This document shows positions 33,850-46,692 of a DNA stretch of 64,000 nt, piece after piece. The position numbers were made by a program, and so were the translations under genes. Within the stretch, counting starts at the first letter, position 1, and each line of letters begins with the position of its first letter. The stretch is from Diphasiastrum complanatum (lineage: Eukaryota > Streptophyta > Lycopodiopsida > Lycopodiales > Lycopodiaceae), in contig MU832184.1 in assembly GCA_029204225.1 (NCBI GenBank), forward strand, positions 1-64,000. Direction: 5' to 3'. The notes beneath the pieces are model-generated. The model saw only the letters and a list, made by a program, of their open reading frames with translations. It searched no databases and was not told where the DNA came from.

Positions 33850-34250
33850 TCCGTGAATGCCTTGATCTTCAGACTAAGCAATGCACAGAAACTGAAGACG
33901 AAAGCAACAAGAAGCTGTCGGCACTCAAAGAGAGCATTGACAAGATCCACGAGGAACTTCTCCTGTCAAAACAACAAATGGACCTCTTATGGAATATGAC
34001 ATGTAGACTCGACGCATCCATATTAGTCCACTATGCTGGAGCTCCTGAACAAAGCTGATCCATCAACCAACGAGGTGCTGGTATTGGCATGCCATACCAA
34101 GGTTCCACAGCTAGCTCTCTTTGCAAACCTACCATAGACTCCTCCACTTATATCCAATTGCCACACTTGACTTCTTGTTTTTGTGAACCATTTTCATCCT
34201 ACCAACCTTCAGCACTTCCATTTGCTTGTTCAACCACATCCACTTCTAAC
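33850..34250 (+). pseudogene. Coding-like fragment with coiled-coil character
   Basis: A plus frame reads LQTKQCTETEDESNKKL, SALKESIDKIHEELLLSKQQ and MDLLWNMTCRLDASILVHYA to a TGA near 34055. The heptad-like spacing of Leu and Ile suggests a coiled coil. Further open sequence follows in the same frame (YQGSTASSLCKPTID...). It precedes the polypurine tract and LTR at 34559-35040, so it probably belongs to that Gypsy element, as gag-like or extra-ORF sequence. Not recognised. Confidence 0.4.
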
Positions 34251-34558
34251 ACCTAACCCCCTACATCGTCTATTAAAATTGATGATAATTTTCTAAAAAA
34301 GTTCATTTCACCAACAACTCAATATAACCTCATAACTAACCCACTACCCTCCACTCGTATACTGTTTTTGCCTCCATCACACCTAATTTTAATTTTTTTG
34401 ATCAAGGTCTGCTTGATGAGATTGTGCGGGCCTACTATGGGATTTTCTTCATCCCCTCCAGAAGAAAAGAGCGATATGTTCACTGGATCAAAGTTTGAGG
34501 ATTCAACACCAAGGATTCCTGATACAAAGAGTGCCACAGATGACTATTTCGCGAACGA

Positions 34559-34587
34559 GGGGGGGGGGGGGGGGGGGGGGGGGATAA
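34559..34587 (+). promoter_or_regulatory. Poly-G polypurine tract before diverged LTR1
   Basis: Twenty-five G followed by ATAA lie immediately before TGTTAGC. The same position at 7963-7972 reads GGGTGGATAA, so this is a polypurine tract grown into a homopolymer. Confidence 0.7.
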
Positions 34588-35040
34588 TGTTAGCTGATGC
34601 CATGGCCCGAGGTGTCGATGTAGAGCCTCTCCACTCAAAAGGGCTTCTAGCAGAGATGAAGTTGAGAGCCGTGTCTGAGAGCACGATAATTATAGTGCTA
34701 GGCTAAAATATACAGTGTGAGCCCCATGGTATGTCCCGAAAAATAGATAACCATGTGGGAGCTAGCAAATTCGATTATCTCAACTTAAGTTATGTTTTTT
34801 TTAATAAGGAGGCCTCCTATTATCTAGTAAGAGGTGGAACTCAAATTATTACAAATTGGGATTCACTTTGTTGCAAGAGGTGGACTCCAAAATATTATGC
34901 AATTGAGTTCTACAGCTCGTGGATATAGATAGGAGCCTCCTCCTCGAGTTCTAGAGCATGTAATCTATACTGAAATGTTGTTGCTTTGTTAATTGAAGAT
35001 CATTCTACTTGCATTTCTTCCCATGCTCCATGTTCATGCA
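34588..35040 (+). mobile_element. Diverged LTR1-type 3' LTR
   Basis: It begins TGTTAGCTGATGCC and keeps several LTR1 landmarks in order (GTTGAGAGCCG, GTGAGCC, ACCATGTGGGAGCTAG, GGTGGA..., a terminal CA). It differs greatly elsewhere, so it is a related subfamily. The end at 35040 (TTCATGCA) is my best guess. Confidence 0.6.
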
Positions 35041-35849
35041 TTTTGTTTGGGTACTGATGTATGAATATTCTTGTTGATGCTTTCTTCTCTTAAACTTTGG
35101 TTTGGAATTAGTATTAGGTAGATGTGCAGGACTTGGAGATTGATCTACCATTCCACTATTTTCTGATGTCTCCTATTTTTTACTCCCTGATAAGTTCTTC
35201 TTACAACTGTTGAGTGACAGTTGTAGGAAGCACTTTCTAGGATTTCCATTGCTTTAGTCTAGAAGTTGTTGAGTTGATGTCGATTCTCTGATTTCAATAG
35301 GAGTAGATTTAGTTTGATTCACTGTTCTTGCTTAGATTAGTTTAGCAATAATATGTAGTTTGTAAGCAGTAATGAATCAATCTGAAACAGAACTGTGGAA
35401 CATTAGAAAATCGAGTCCTGATAGGATCATTGTCCAAGGTGAGCTACCATCGTCAAATAAGATTCTGAATGAGGTCATTGTTGTGCCACTGACAGGTGGG
35501 TACAACACTCTTATACTACAAAATTAGATTTTGAGATTGAACTGTAGCTAAACTAATTTGTAGTGTCATGAATCCCTGTCATGCTGACCCTTTGTCAAAC
35601 AGAATGAGAGTTATCAGTGAGTAGATTTAGACAGAGGACCAATGTGGTAGTCATTGAGAAGTAAAGCCAGTAGATTCTAGTGCTGCCAGTGTAGGAGCGA
35701 GTAAAAGAATCCGCTGCTATCTAAGTAGAATTGATGCAAAGAGTGAGTAGATCCTGCTGCAAACGTTGAGTAGATGTGGTAGCAAACATTGAAGTAGAAC
35801 GAGACCAATCAGCAAACACAAAACAGTGCATCAGTCTTTTATCATTATC
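35041..35849. other. Unassigned DNA
   Basis: No gene recognised. Pieces around 35660-35830 repeat AGTAGAT or GAGTAGA motifs and may be eroded Copia sequence upstream of the RT fragment. Confidence 0.3.
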
Positions 35850-36898
35850 ACTCTATATGTGGATGATACATTGCTTTTCAACAACAGTACCAATTTGATA
35901 AAAGAGGCCAAGACAATGCTATCTTCCGAATTCGACATGACAGATTTGGGCGAAGCTCATTTTGGCCTTGGTATACAAATCCACAGAGACAAAAAATAGA
36001 ATGGTCTACATTACACAACAAAGATACATCTACAATATGTTAGTCAGATATAATTTGATTAATTGCAAGTTAGCTCTCTCACCAATGGAACCAGGTCTCA
36101 AATTGTCAAAGGACCAGTTTCCCCAAACAATTTATGAGAAGCAGCAAATGCGTGAGTATCCCTACCATTCTATTATAGGATCTCCTATGTATACCATAAT
36201 CTGTACCAGGCCAGACATAGCTTTTGCAGTCAGCTCTCTCAGTCAGTTAGTATGACTAACCCTGGTGTAACACATTGGAAGGCTCTTATCAAAGTCATGG
36301 AAGACAACACTATGATCTACCAACTATGACAGAGGGAGCAGAGGACGAACACTCAGATGAAGATGTTCGAGTCGCACCTTCGAGTTACTATGGACTTTTG
36401 CATTTTTTATGGAGTAGTCGGCAACGACAGACTCAATTTACTCAGTGGTTACATAGATGTAAGTTGTGGGCAGGAGATGTAGAAACTCGTAAATCTACTT
36501 TCGGATTTACATTCTTCCTCAATAATGGTCCAATTTTCTGGAATAGTCACAAGCAATCTTCGATAGCTCTATCTTCCACTGAATCAGAGTATATCACAAC
36601 CTCTCAGGCTACAACGAAAGCAATTTGGTTGAGGAACTTACTCTCAGATATCGATCTAAATCAATTTGCTCCGACGTTATTATTTTGTGATAATCAAAGT
36701 GCCATTGCCTTATCAGCCAATCCTAGATTTCATTCTAGGAGTTAGCACATTGAACTGAAGTATCATTTTGTCTATTGTAGAATGCAAGATATGACAATAG
36801 ATAGTTTTACCAAAGCTAATAGCTTGGAAGCACACACAAGATTTTGTGTTGAACTAAGTTTGAAGGTCAAGGCATTCAAGGATTCAGATTAAGAGGGA
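35850..36898 (+). pseudogene. Copia C5 RT C-terminus and RNase H
   Basis: It starts with LYVDDTLLFNN (the YVDD catalytic box) and SSEFDMTDLGEAHFGLGIQI. RT connection follows (YHSIIGSPMYTIICTRPDIAFAV in a shifted frame), then NPGVTHWKAL. RNase H carries WAGDVETRKSTFGF, SSTESEYITTSQATT and LLFCDNQSAIALSANPRFHS, then a stop, then HIELKYHFV and DSFTKA. About 100 bases at 36300-36400 do not belong to RNase H (see findings). It ends at an AAGAGGGAG polypurine tract. Confidence 0.87.
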
Positions 36899-37440
36899 GT
36901 TTTGGATTATTCTCCTTCTTGCTAATTGACTAATCAGTTTTAATCCTCATCCATTGTTTATCCAGTCCTGTGGATTTTTTCGTGTCTTTATAAAGTCTGT
37001 ATATTTACAAGTGTTTTTACACAGTCTGCAAAAATACTCGGAGTTTGACAACAATGTCGTATTTTCTCTCTCTACAATCCAGACCGTGTCGCCTGCCAAG
37101 AATTATGAGTAAAATTAGAGTGTCGCAATTTTTGCATTTTTGCGACATTGTCGTCTGTCAGGAATTATGTGTAAAAATGCAGTGTCGCCGTTCTCGCATT
37201 TTTCGCCTGTTAGGAATTGCGAGTAAAACTATAGAGTCGAATTTTTTGTATTTTTCAAAGTGCCTCAAAATGTTAAAAAAATGACTCTGGAAAAGTGTGG
37301 AGCTACCCCAATATTAAGGAAATGAGATTTTATGACACTATCACCTTTTTCGCAAAAGCTGACACTGTCACTTGTGGCAGTTTTGGTTCATTTCTACAGA
37401 GTGACAATTTTAGCTCATTTATTTAGATAGACTGTTTACG
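36899..37440 (+). mobile_element. C5 3' LTR
   Basis: It follows GATTAAGAGGGAGT and begins TTTGGATTATTCTCC, apparently a TGTTGG start with a point change. A TTTATAAAG TATA box lies near 36988. The U5 side holds a degenerate repeat of 60-70 bp with GTGTCGC and GGAATTRYG motifs (37080-37240). The 3' boundary is uncertain. Confidence 0.6.
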
Positions 37441-38055
37441 GCTAATTTTCACCGCTTATCAGCAATCAATTTTTGAGAAGGAACTTGATGAATGCCAGTG
37501 GACTCCAGCCAATTGGCAATCACATTTGATTCTAATCTTCAATCAATGGAGTCCATGGCCTCAAAGGAGCTAGCTCTTGGCCTACCAAAATCATTCACAA
37601 AGTGTGGCAAAGTGTGTGAGGCATGTGGCCTTGCAAAGTCACACAAGACATCCTACAAGAGATCTTTGTCAAGATCTATCTCACCCTTGGATCTTATTCA
37701 TTTAGATGTACATGATTTTTCTAATGAAAGTAATGGAGGTGTCTTAATGTATGTGACTTTCATAGATGATTTACTAGATTCACTTGGATGGATTTATTGT
37801 CTAATAAAAGCCTTGTATATGAAGCTTTTGTGAAGTTTAAATCTCTAGTGGAAAAGCAACTTAGTTCTTGCATTAAAGTTCTAAGATGTGATAATGAGGA
37901 GAAAATGTCTCCAATAGGATGAGAGACTTTTGTGAGAGCAATGGCATTGAGAGAGAGTTTACTTGTTCCTACACCCCCAACAAAATGGGGTGGCCGAGAG
38001 GAAAAATAGATGCCTATGTGAATGTGCAAAGTCCTTGAGGCTTGATGCATCTCTA
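37441..38055 (+). pseudogene. C4-like Copia integrase fragment
   Basis: The frame 37492-37833 gives ELALGLPKSFTKCGKVCEACGLAKSHK, the CxxC half of the integrase zinc domain, then PLDLIHLDVHDFSNESNGG, in which HSD reads HLD. After frameshifts come SCIKVLRCDNE, GIEREFTCSYTPQQNGVAE and RLDASL. It matches C4 at 52190-52660. It fuses at 38056 to a Gypsy RT. Confidence 0.85.
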
Positions 38056-38660
38056 TCCATATTGTGCAAGTTGGAACACAACTTACCCCAGAGCAGTTTC
38101 AAGCACTAAAGAAGTTGTTGGTTAAGTATCAAGATTGTTTTGCTTGGACATACAAGGATCTAAAAGGGATTCTAACATCTGTGATTGAGCATACAATTCT
38201 ATTGATGCCTGATGCAGTTCCAAAAGTCACAAGATTCTATCGTTGTAATCCAAACGTTATTGATCTTATTAAGAAAGAGCTACAAAGACTACTTAAAGTC
38301 GATTTCATCTATGAGATCGAGCATACGGAATGGGTTTCTCCAATTGTCGTCATTCCTAAGAAGAATGGGAAGATGAGAATTTGCGTGAATCTCAAAGCTT
38401 TGAACAAAGTGACGCGAAAGGATCACTCTGTTAACATTTACAAAAAGAAATAATGGACCGCCTTGCTGGAGTGGAAGCCTACAGTTTTCTGGATGGATTT
38501 CTAGTGGTTACAACCAAGTCAAGATTCCACTTGCGGACCATCATAAAATAGATTTTGCAACAGAATGGAGAACTTATGCTTATAAAGTACTTTGTAATGC
38601 ACCTAGTTCATTTCAAAGAGTCTTGTAGTTTTCCACTACTTGTAGAAATTCCTTGGAATC
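38056..38660 (+). pseudogene. Gypsy G1 reverse transcriptase, N-terminal part
   Basis: It opens LTPEQFQALKKLLVKYQDCFAW, then FIYEIEHTEWVSPIVVIPKK and RICVNLKALNKVTRKDHS, typical Gypsy RT fingers and palm. A stop at 38451 is followed in other frames by RLAGVEAYSFLDGF and FATEWRTYAYKVLCNAPSSFQRV. The gag and protease are missing; upstream sequence is Copia. Confidence 0.88.
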
Positions 38661-39656
38661 TACTTGGATGACCTCGGAGTTCATAGTGTCGATACAGACC
38701 ACCTGGATCGTTTGGAAAAAGTATTTGAACGTTGTCGCAAATACCAAATCTCCTTCAATTTAGAAAAGTGTCAAATTTGGGTTAGTCATGGAGTTGTCCT
38801 TGGACATGTGATATCAAGACATGGCTTTGCTACGGATTATTCTAAAATCAAAGTCATAGTGGAGTTACCACCGCCAGGAACAATTCGAGGAGTCTACATT
38901 TTTATGGGTCATGCAAATTACTATTGGATATTTATTTTATTCTCTGCAGATTTAGCAAGACCTATATACAAGTTGACTATTGTACCGATTTGGATAGCTG
39001 AAGCATCGGAAGCATTTGAAAAATTGAAGAAAGCTTTAGCTTCTGCACCAATTTTACGAGTTCCAATTTGGACAATTGGTTTCATGTTCATATTGATGCA
39101 TCAAAATATGCTATTGGATCAGTTTTTGATGCAGCCAGGTGAATACAAGAAAGAATATTCTATCAGATTTGCAAGTAGACAACTTACAGATCTTGAGAGG
39201 AATTATTCAACAACAGAACGAGTAACATTGGCCATGGTTTTTTCTGTTAAGAAGTTTCGACATTATCTAATGGCAACACATTTTGTATTTTATACTAATC
39301 ATTAGTCGTTATTTTATTTAGTAAACAAGACGTGTAATACAGGGCGTATTGCAAGATGGCTACTTTTATTGACCGAATTTGATTTTCGAGTTGTGGTTCG
39401 GAAAGGTAAACAACATTATATGGCCGACCATGTCTCAAAGATCGAAACATCACCAATTAATACTGAAGTGGATGATGAACTACCAGATGATGCATTGTTT
39501 TATGTTGAAACAATACCTGAGTGGACAGCAGATATTGTTGAATATCCAATGTTAGGCCAACCTAATGACTCTTTGACAAAAGTACAAAAGAAACAATTGA
39601 TTCTTAAGGCACATCAATCGATTGCGAGCCCAATTGTATCGATGAGGAATGGATGA
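38661..39656 (+). pseudogene. Gypsy G1 RT C-terminus and RNase H
   Basis: The catalytic box reads GIYLDDLGVHS at about 38655, followed by HLDRLEKVFERCRKYQISFN and VLGHVISRHG. RNase H follows with FASRQLTDLERNYSTTERV and HYLMATHFVFYTNH, then a stop at 39303-39305. The tail (FRVVVRKGKQHYMADHVSKI) leads into the integrase linker. Two long open frames (213 and 95 codons) with few stops suggest moderate age. Confidence 0.88.
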
Positions 39657-40348
39657 TATTTTGTGAAGATGTGTTTTGCTGCATTAAGTACCTGAACTAA
39701 TCATGTTTTCACATGATGGAACGGGTAGAGGACATTTTTCGACAGATATCACTGTTCGCAAACTTTTACAATCAAGGTGTTGGTGGCCAATTACAAAAAA
39801 TTATATTCAGTCAGGGGATGTTTGTCAACACGCACGTCATCCTACAAAGTAGAATTTTGAACCTTTCCATCCGGTTCTATCGCAAGCACCATTTGAGAAA
39901 TGGGGCCTTGACTATGGTGGACCTATTCATCCTGCGACAAGAGGAGCTCAAGCTAGATATATATCGTTGCAACTGATTACATGACCAAGTAGGTTGAAGT
40001 GAAAGCAATTCAAGTTGTAGATGGGAAATCTATGGCTGAGTTCCTATATGAGCACATTATTGTTAGGTTTGGATGTCCTATTGAGATCGTAAGTGACCGT
40101 GAAACACACTTTGTGAATGAGACGATAAAGTGTCTGTTGGAAGACTTTTTCATTATTCATCGGTTTAGTACTCCGTATTATCTGAGGGGTAATGGCCGAG
40201 CTGAATCTTCCAATAAGATTCTCTACTACATTATGACAAAAGCGATTGAAGCAAGTCATTTTGATTGGGACCATAAATTGCATGCAGCATTATGGGCCTT
40301 CAAAATCGCTTACAAAGTTAGTACTAGTCAGACACCATTTCAGCTGGT
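39657..40348 (+). pseudogene. Gypsy G1 integrase
   Basis: The zinc-binding part is broken by frameshifts (39700-39980). The core resumes as IVATDYMTK, FLYEHIIVRFGCPIEIVSDRE with the second Asp, and NGRAESSNK with the Glu. It stops at SQTPFQLV, where the minus-strand element G2 begins. The C-terminal domain and 3' LTR are therefore missing. Confidence 0.85.
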
Positions 40349-41604
40349 TTAAGAACCTTGGCTATGGAATTTCAATTTGCTTGGATGGACTTTGGAAGAT
40401 GTGTAAAACTTTATCACCATCGTGAATATCCTTAGTCCAGATATAACGATTATGCCAGGCCTTCTGTCGTCGTTTGTGGACAAACTGTGCATGGTAGGAA
40501 TATAAGACGTGTTTCACACAGTTTTGTCAACATGAAAAGTTGATTCTGAACTTGGTGTTGATAAGCATTATCATCACACAAGTCTTTGGCAAAAGTTAAA
40601 GTGACACGTAAGGATGGAATAAAAAATTCCACTGGCATAACAGCCTCTTGGCCATATACAAACTCAAAAGGTATTTTTCAATCCGTGGCTCGCTTTGGCA
40701 TTGTACGATAGGCCCAGATAGCAGAGAATAACTCTGTTTCCTAGTCTGATCGACTGGTTTCTACTATCTTGGTTAAGATTTTACAGATTGTTTTATTTGT
40801 AGTTTCAACTAGTCCATTGCATCTAGGATATGACGAGGTACTCTTTCGGTGGATAACAAAGTAATGAGTCAGTAAACTATTGATTACTTCATTAAGGAAG
40901 TGAGAACCTCGATCATTGACAAGCTCTATTGGACAACCAAATCTAGTGATGATGTTTTCATGGAGGAAACTGCTATAGACTTTGCGTTGGCTTTGTGTGT
41001 TGCTCTAGCCTCTATCCACTTTGTTGCATAATCGGTGGCAATCAAGATATATCATGATTGCGTGCCACGTGCTGTTGGACTAATAGCTCCAACAAAATCA
41101 GTACCCATTTGTAAAAGGCTTCACTTTCAAGTATTGGAGTAAGGAGATTATGATCAGCTTTTTTGGTATTCTTTGCGCGTTGGCAAACATCGCAAACTTT
41201 TACATAAGCGTGTCTTTGAAAAGGGTTGGCCACCATAATCCATCCAAAAGAATTGCCCTAGCAATAGCATTAGAGGAGAAATGTCCACCCCCAATACCCT
41301 CATGTGTCAAGGCAATAATCTGTCGGACTTCAGAATCATGGGCACAATGACGTGTAATACCATCAACACCTAACTTATATAGTTGTCCCACCATAAGTTG
41401 ATATTGTAAAGATTTCATAATAAGTTTGATTTTTTGCGGTTTGGTCAACTGAGGATCGATCTTCCCAGTGGCTAGATATCTAGTGATATCATCTGCCCAT
41501 AACGGAGTTGCATCTATATAAAATAGACATGCATCTGGCAACTCATCATTTATTGGCTCATCAAATGCTTTAGCATTACGTAATCGTGAAAGATGATCAG
41601 CCAT
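40349..41604 (-). pseudogene. Gypsy G2 integrase
   Basis: From 41604: RLRNAKAFDEPINDELP (linker), LYKLGVDGITRHCAHDSEV and THEGIGGGHFSS (HHCC His pair). CDVCQRAKNTKKA (Cys pair) then appears in 41236-41042. The core follows in broken frames (ATDYATKW, FGCPIELVNDRGSHF, NGLVETTNK). The C-terminal region carries VYGQEAVMPVEFFIPSL and LCETRLI. It ends within the C-terminal domain, where it abuts G1. Same family as G0. Confidence 0.85.
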
Positions 41605-42800
41605 AAAATGTTGTGATCTCTTTTGAATAACAACTCAAAAGTTGAATTCTAAAAGAATCACCAACCATCGTGCAATTCATCCATTTTTGCAAGGTTTATT
41701 CAATAGGTAAAGAAGAGCATGATGGTCGGTATAGAAAACAAAAAACTGGCCTAGCAAATAATGTCGAAACTGTTGAACAACATAGACCATTGCTAGTGCT
41801 TCTCAATCTGTTGTGGAATAGTTAATCTCAGCTGGAACAAGCTGATGGCTCAAGAAACGGATTGAAAAATCTTTTCTGTATTCTTCGGATTGCATTAAAA
41901 CAACACCAATAGCATACTTACTAACATCCGTATGCACATGAAATTTCTTGGTATAATCGGGCACGTGAAGAATGGGTGAAGTAATTAAAGCCTCTTTAGG
42001 ATCTTCAAAGGCTTTAATCCTGTCTTCTGTCCACCTTGGGTCGATAACGATTTGATATACTAACTGCGCTTTATCGGCGTAGTGTATAATTAAGTACTCG
42101 ATAATAACATGTGTGGCCTAGAAAGATGTAAATTTCTTTCACTATGCTAGATAGGGCCATTTCAAGAATGACTCTGATCTTTTCAGAATCAGTGGTGATA
42201 CCATTTTGAGAGATAATATGGCCCAATACCACACCATGGGTAACCTAGATCTATTGAGATTCAATGAAATTATGAACCTTTGGCAACGAATGAACACTTG
42301 TTCAAGGGCATCGAGATAAATCTCTAGATTCTTGTGCAACAGATCCTTGAAAGCTCGTTGCATCACCCTTTGAAATGTGGATGGGACATTGCATAGACCG
42401 AGTGGCATAATGTTATATGCAAAGGTACCAAACTTTGTAACAAAAGCCATTTTGAAACGATCTTCAGGAGCAATTTGGACTAAGAAATATCCACTAAAAC
42501 CATCGAGGAAGCTAAAAGCTTCAGCTCCTGCCATATCTTCGAGGATTTGTGTAGTCAGAGGTAAGGAAAAATGATCCTTCTCAATTTAATCATTAACTTT
42601 GTTTAAATCCACACAGATATGGAGTTTACCAATCTTCTTTGGCACCACTACAATTGGTGATATCCAACTGGTATGCTCGATTTCATAAATGAAACCAGCA
42701 TCGAGAAGCTTCTGGATATCTTCTCGTATCTTCTCGCGATATGTAGGATTGGTGCGATAAGGTTTTGCTCGGACAGCTATGGCACCATTTTACAATGGGA
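41605..42800 (-). pseudogene. Gypsy G2 reverse transcriptase and RNase H
   Basis: RT start: FIYEIEHTSWISPIVVVPKK, then AGAEAFSFLDGFSGYFLVQIAPED and FGTFAYNIMPLGLCNVPSTF. The catalytic box reads EIYLDALEQVF, so the second Asp of YLDD and the following residues are deleted. RNase H has VHTDVSKYAIGVVLMQS, INYSTTD and FFVFYTDHHAL in frames with stops. Order and orientation are consistent with the integrase to the left. Confidence 0.85.
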
Positions 42801-43750
42801 TTGTATGAACGACAACGTCAGGAGAAACCCCTTTCATCTCTCTATAATTCCATGCAAACACATGTGCAGAATAGTTGTTCCAAGTCCCATAATTGGGTTG
42901 GATTCGGGTGGGCTCCTACATGTACGATACGGTCGATGTCTTAAGAGGTATGGTCTTTGGAGGTCCTTCAAAAGAAGTGGATGACGGTTGAGGCTCCCTT
43001 TTTGGCTTAACCATACTGATGATGACATCGTCAGTGGTGTAATCCTTAAAATGCTAGGGAACATCATAAAGTGGATCATCAACTACCTCGTGTGGGATCT
43101 TAGGAATATCCTCTATAGATTTACTTGTAGATGATGAAGCTTGAAAAGGATTTTTCTAAATTTGAATCAGAGGTTTAATTGGTTGTTTTAGTTTTTCACA
43201 CATTTGGAATTGCTTATTAGTCAATCGTACATCAACCCTTGATTTGTTTGTTAGCATGTGGGATATTTGTGGATTGGTAATAGTAGGCATGCATGAATGT
43301 TTTGGTGTTTTTTCACGAACTAAGTCTTCATCAATGGTGTTCAAGATCTCATCATTGTGTACATCCCATTGATAGACTTTGAGTTTGGGTTGGTATACAC
43401 AAGCGTGGACTGGCTGTGGATGTTGCACACAAGCCAATGGTGATGGAAGCTTAATCTATTTTGGTATACGACACTTTCCTAAATGTTCAAGATCTAGCAA
43501 GTGAATTAGCTGGTCATCACATAACTCATGTTCTCCCCCAATAAGAATTCCATCCTCATTGGTGGATATGTCTATAACAAAGACATCTTCAGGCATCCAC
43601 TCAATAGGGAGTGCATCTATCATGTACAAGGGCAAGATGGGAGTGTTGATATCTGTGGAGTGTATAGTGATTTCAATTGAGTCCTCTTGGTGAACTTCTT
43701 GCGCACAAAGAGTGGCATTGAAACAATCGATGGTCACTAAGGCATGTCCC
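42801..43750 (-). pseudogene. G2 protease-RT spacer
   Basis: Two open frames of 93 codons each (43437-43156 and 43737-43456) encode acidic, non-repetitive sequence such as IPLYMIDALPIEWMPEDVFV-like text and VRLTNKQFQMCEKLKQPIKP. They fill the interval between protease and RT, which in plant Gypsy elements is a poorly conserved linker. No separate function is implied. Confidence 0.5.
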
Positions 43751-44411
43751 CAATTGATGATATCGGTACTCTACACGTAATGACCCTTTATGGTGGATTC
43801 GATACTATCGCGATCATCATAGGTAGATGAGGACCAATCATCTTCAACGGGTGCAGGCTTTATCTTTTCGGTGGCATCGACAGAGATTCTTCTATCTCTG
43901 TTGCCAAAAACAATTTTGTTTTTCTTCCAATCTTGAATCACTCCGGCCATTGCTAACCAAGGTGTTCCAAGAAGGAATTGATAAGTGGGAAATTCATCAG
44001 GAAAATCTAGTACGACACACTCTATGGTAAAATCAAACTGACAATTTTGATGGGCAAATTGCTTATGTGACCGGCAGGTGTCATCATTCGTTGGTCAGCC
44101 ATACATAATTTGTACTTAGGCTTTTCCAATGTGGATTTTTCCCATGCATTTGCTAAGGACAGGGCGATAATATTCACACTAGAGTCACGATCAATAATGG
44201 CTTGTACGGATGGATAAGATTTACAGTGCACTGGTAAAGTGATGTTGTTACCTTTAGCAACACCTTTGTGAAGTAAGCTCATGTCGACAGTATGACCCAC
44301 TTCAGCATTTTTCGGATGTCTTGACTCATCTGAAACATCAGGCTGCTGGGAGATATGCAATATGGCATCTCGCAAGGGTTTGGAAAACTTGACGGCCGTG
44401 TAGAAGGGCAT
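43751..44411 (-). pseudogene. G2 aspartic protease
   Basis: The frame 44411-44022 contains VQAIIDRDSSVNIIALSLAN; the active-site DSG/DTG triplet reads DRD. It then has KYKLCMADQRMMTPAGHI. The next frame adds YQFLLGTPWLAMAGVIQDW, the conserved flap-distal region of Gypsy proteases. The changed active site implies an inactive enzyme. Confidence 0.82.
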
Positions 44412-45212
44412 GGTGATTTGAGCTTGTAAGAGATCGGAAAGAACCTCTATTCCTTGTGGTGGTTGCCCCTGCGTAGGTAATTGGACGGATGGCGGAGTAG
44501 AAATTCTAGCTTCAGCTCTATCAGCCTCATCTCAGAACTCATGGTATTGCCTTTGAGCTTCTAAAGGGTCAGGGTAAGATTGTCAAATCATGGAAGTATT
44601 AGCAGGAGGTGTGGATGTGATGGGTCCTTGTTCTCATCTAAGGCCCGATGTTGTGCATGTGATAGCATGCAATGGCTCTTCTGATATCCTATGTGCTGGA
44701 ACAATATTTTTGGTTTGGTTAGGGCAATCTTTATCACAATGCTTCCGGATTCAGTCAGCACATTCAGCTACAAAGTCATATCGAAGTCAACATTCACTCT
44801 AAAAGTGAGTGGTTTCTCCGTAGACAAAACATCTCTTTTGAAATGCTAAAGAAAAAATGGCATAACCATTTTGATCAACTTCAGTAGGTGATTCCTCTGG
44901 ATAATATTGCTCATTAGGAGAAGACATAGTTGCCTCATCTATGTATGTAAAATGATGACCATAATCATAAGTAGTGTCATAGTCTGGTGTGTCATAGGAG
45001 GTATTTTGAACTACATGGGCCTGAACTGGAGGTCGATTTGTTGGTTTGGCTTGTTGGGTGGAGCAGATCCTCTTGGACCTGGAAGTCGATTTTGAACAAG
45101 TGTTGTTGTTGTGGAGGTAGTTGTTGTCTAGGTGATTCCTAGACTTGGATTGGTGTCATATAATGTGGGTTATATGGTGCTTGTGGGTGTGCGCATGGGG
45201 CATATTGCTGAG
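44412..45212 (-). pseudogene. G2 gag C-terminal part
   Basis: Broken frames show proline- and glutamine-rich sequence and further Cys/His patches (CFVYGETTHF near 44830 and a CDKDCPN patch near 44730) leading into protease. The solo LTR at 45213 separates this part from the rest of gag. Confidence 0.55.
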
Positions 45213-45715
45213 TGTTAGCAGATTCTAGGGAATCCCCAGATGCTGAGCCAAGCTGAAGACATAGATTATCTCTCACCCATGACCGAGGAGGTCTTAGAAG
45301 GAGGAGAGCAGAGGAAGCTGAGAGCTGAGCATGAAAGTTGAGGATTACTAGTAGGGTGACAATGATTATTCATGTGAGCCTACATGGTGAATCCCAGAGA
45401 AGGAACGAGCATGTAGGAGCTAGTAATATTGTAAATAAGTGTAGACCCCTTAAATAATTTAGAGTGAGCCACCTTTTGATGGTGACCTCTAGTGGAAGGG
45501 CAAATTCCACTTGTATTTTCCAAATTAGTGGAATTGCCACTTGGGCTCCACATGGGGAGCCTTCTTACTTATTTAAGGGCCCCCCTCTCTTGTGAGGGAG
45601 CTTTGATTGTATTGTCAAGTGCTCTTGAGTGAATAAAGAAGATCTTCCATGACTTATTGATGATTGTAAAGCTCCTTGTTCATGGCAATCTTCTTGAGTG
45701 AAATTTCTATGAGCA
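45213..45715 (+). mobile_element. Solo LTR1 (503 bp)
   Basis: It matches the 3' LTR at 7973-8476 nearly end to end, from TGTTAGCAGATTC to GAGCA, but has no internal sequence attached. The flanks are ..CTGAG and TGAGC.., sharing TGAG, consistent with an eroded target duplication. It lies inside the G2 gag region and in the opposite orientation. Confidence 0.82.
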
Positions 45716-46444
<729 letters not shown>

Positions 46445-46692
46445 AGTAGAACAAGACAAGTCATGTGTCGAATTATCGAACCATGCCACATTGATCATGT
46501 TAACCCCGAAAGTTATTGGCATATCAAGGTGTAACCTTTTGGTGACGATGTGTTGGGTTCTGTATCCGAATCTGGTGGTTGACATGCATGCCCAGCCATA
46601 CAGTCAACTATTGCTAATGCGTCCGTCCATCGCACAATATCTGACTGAGATTAATAATGACCTCTCTTGGCTTGCCTTGGGCCATCAATTGG

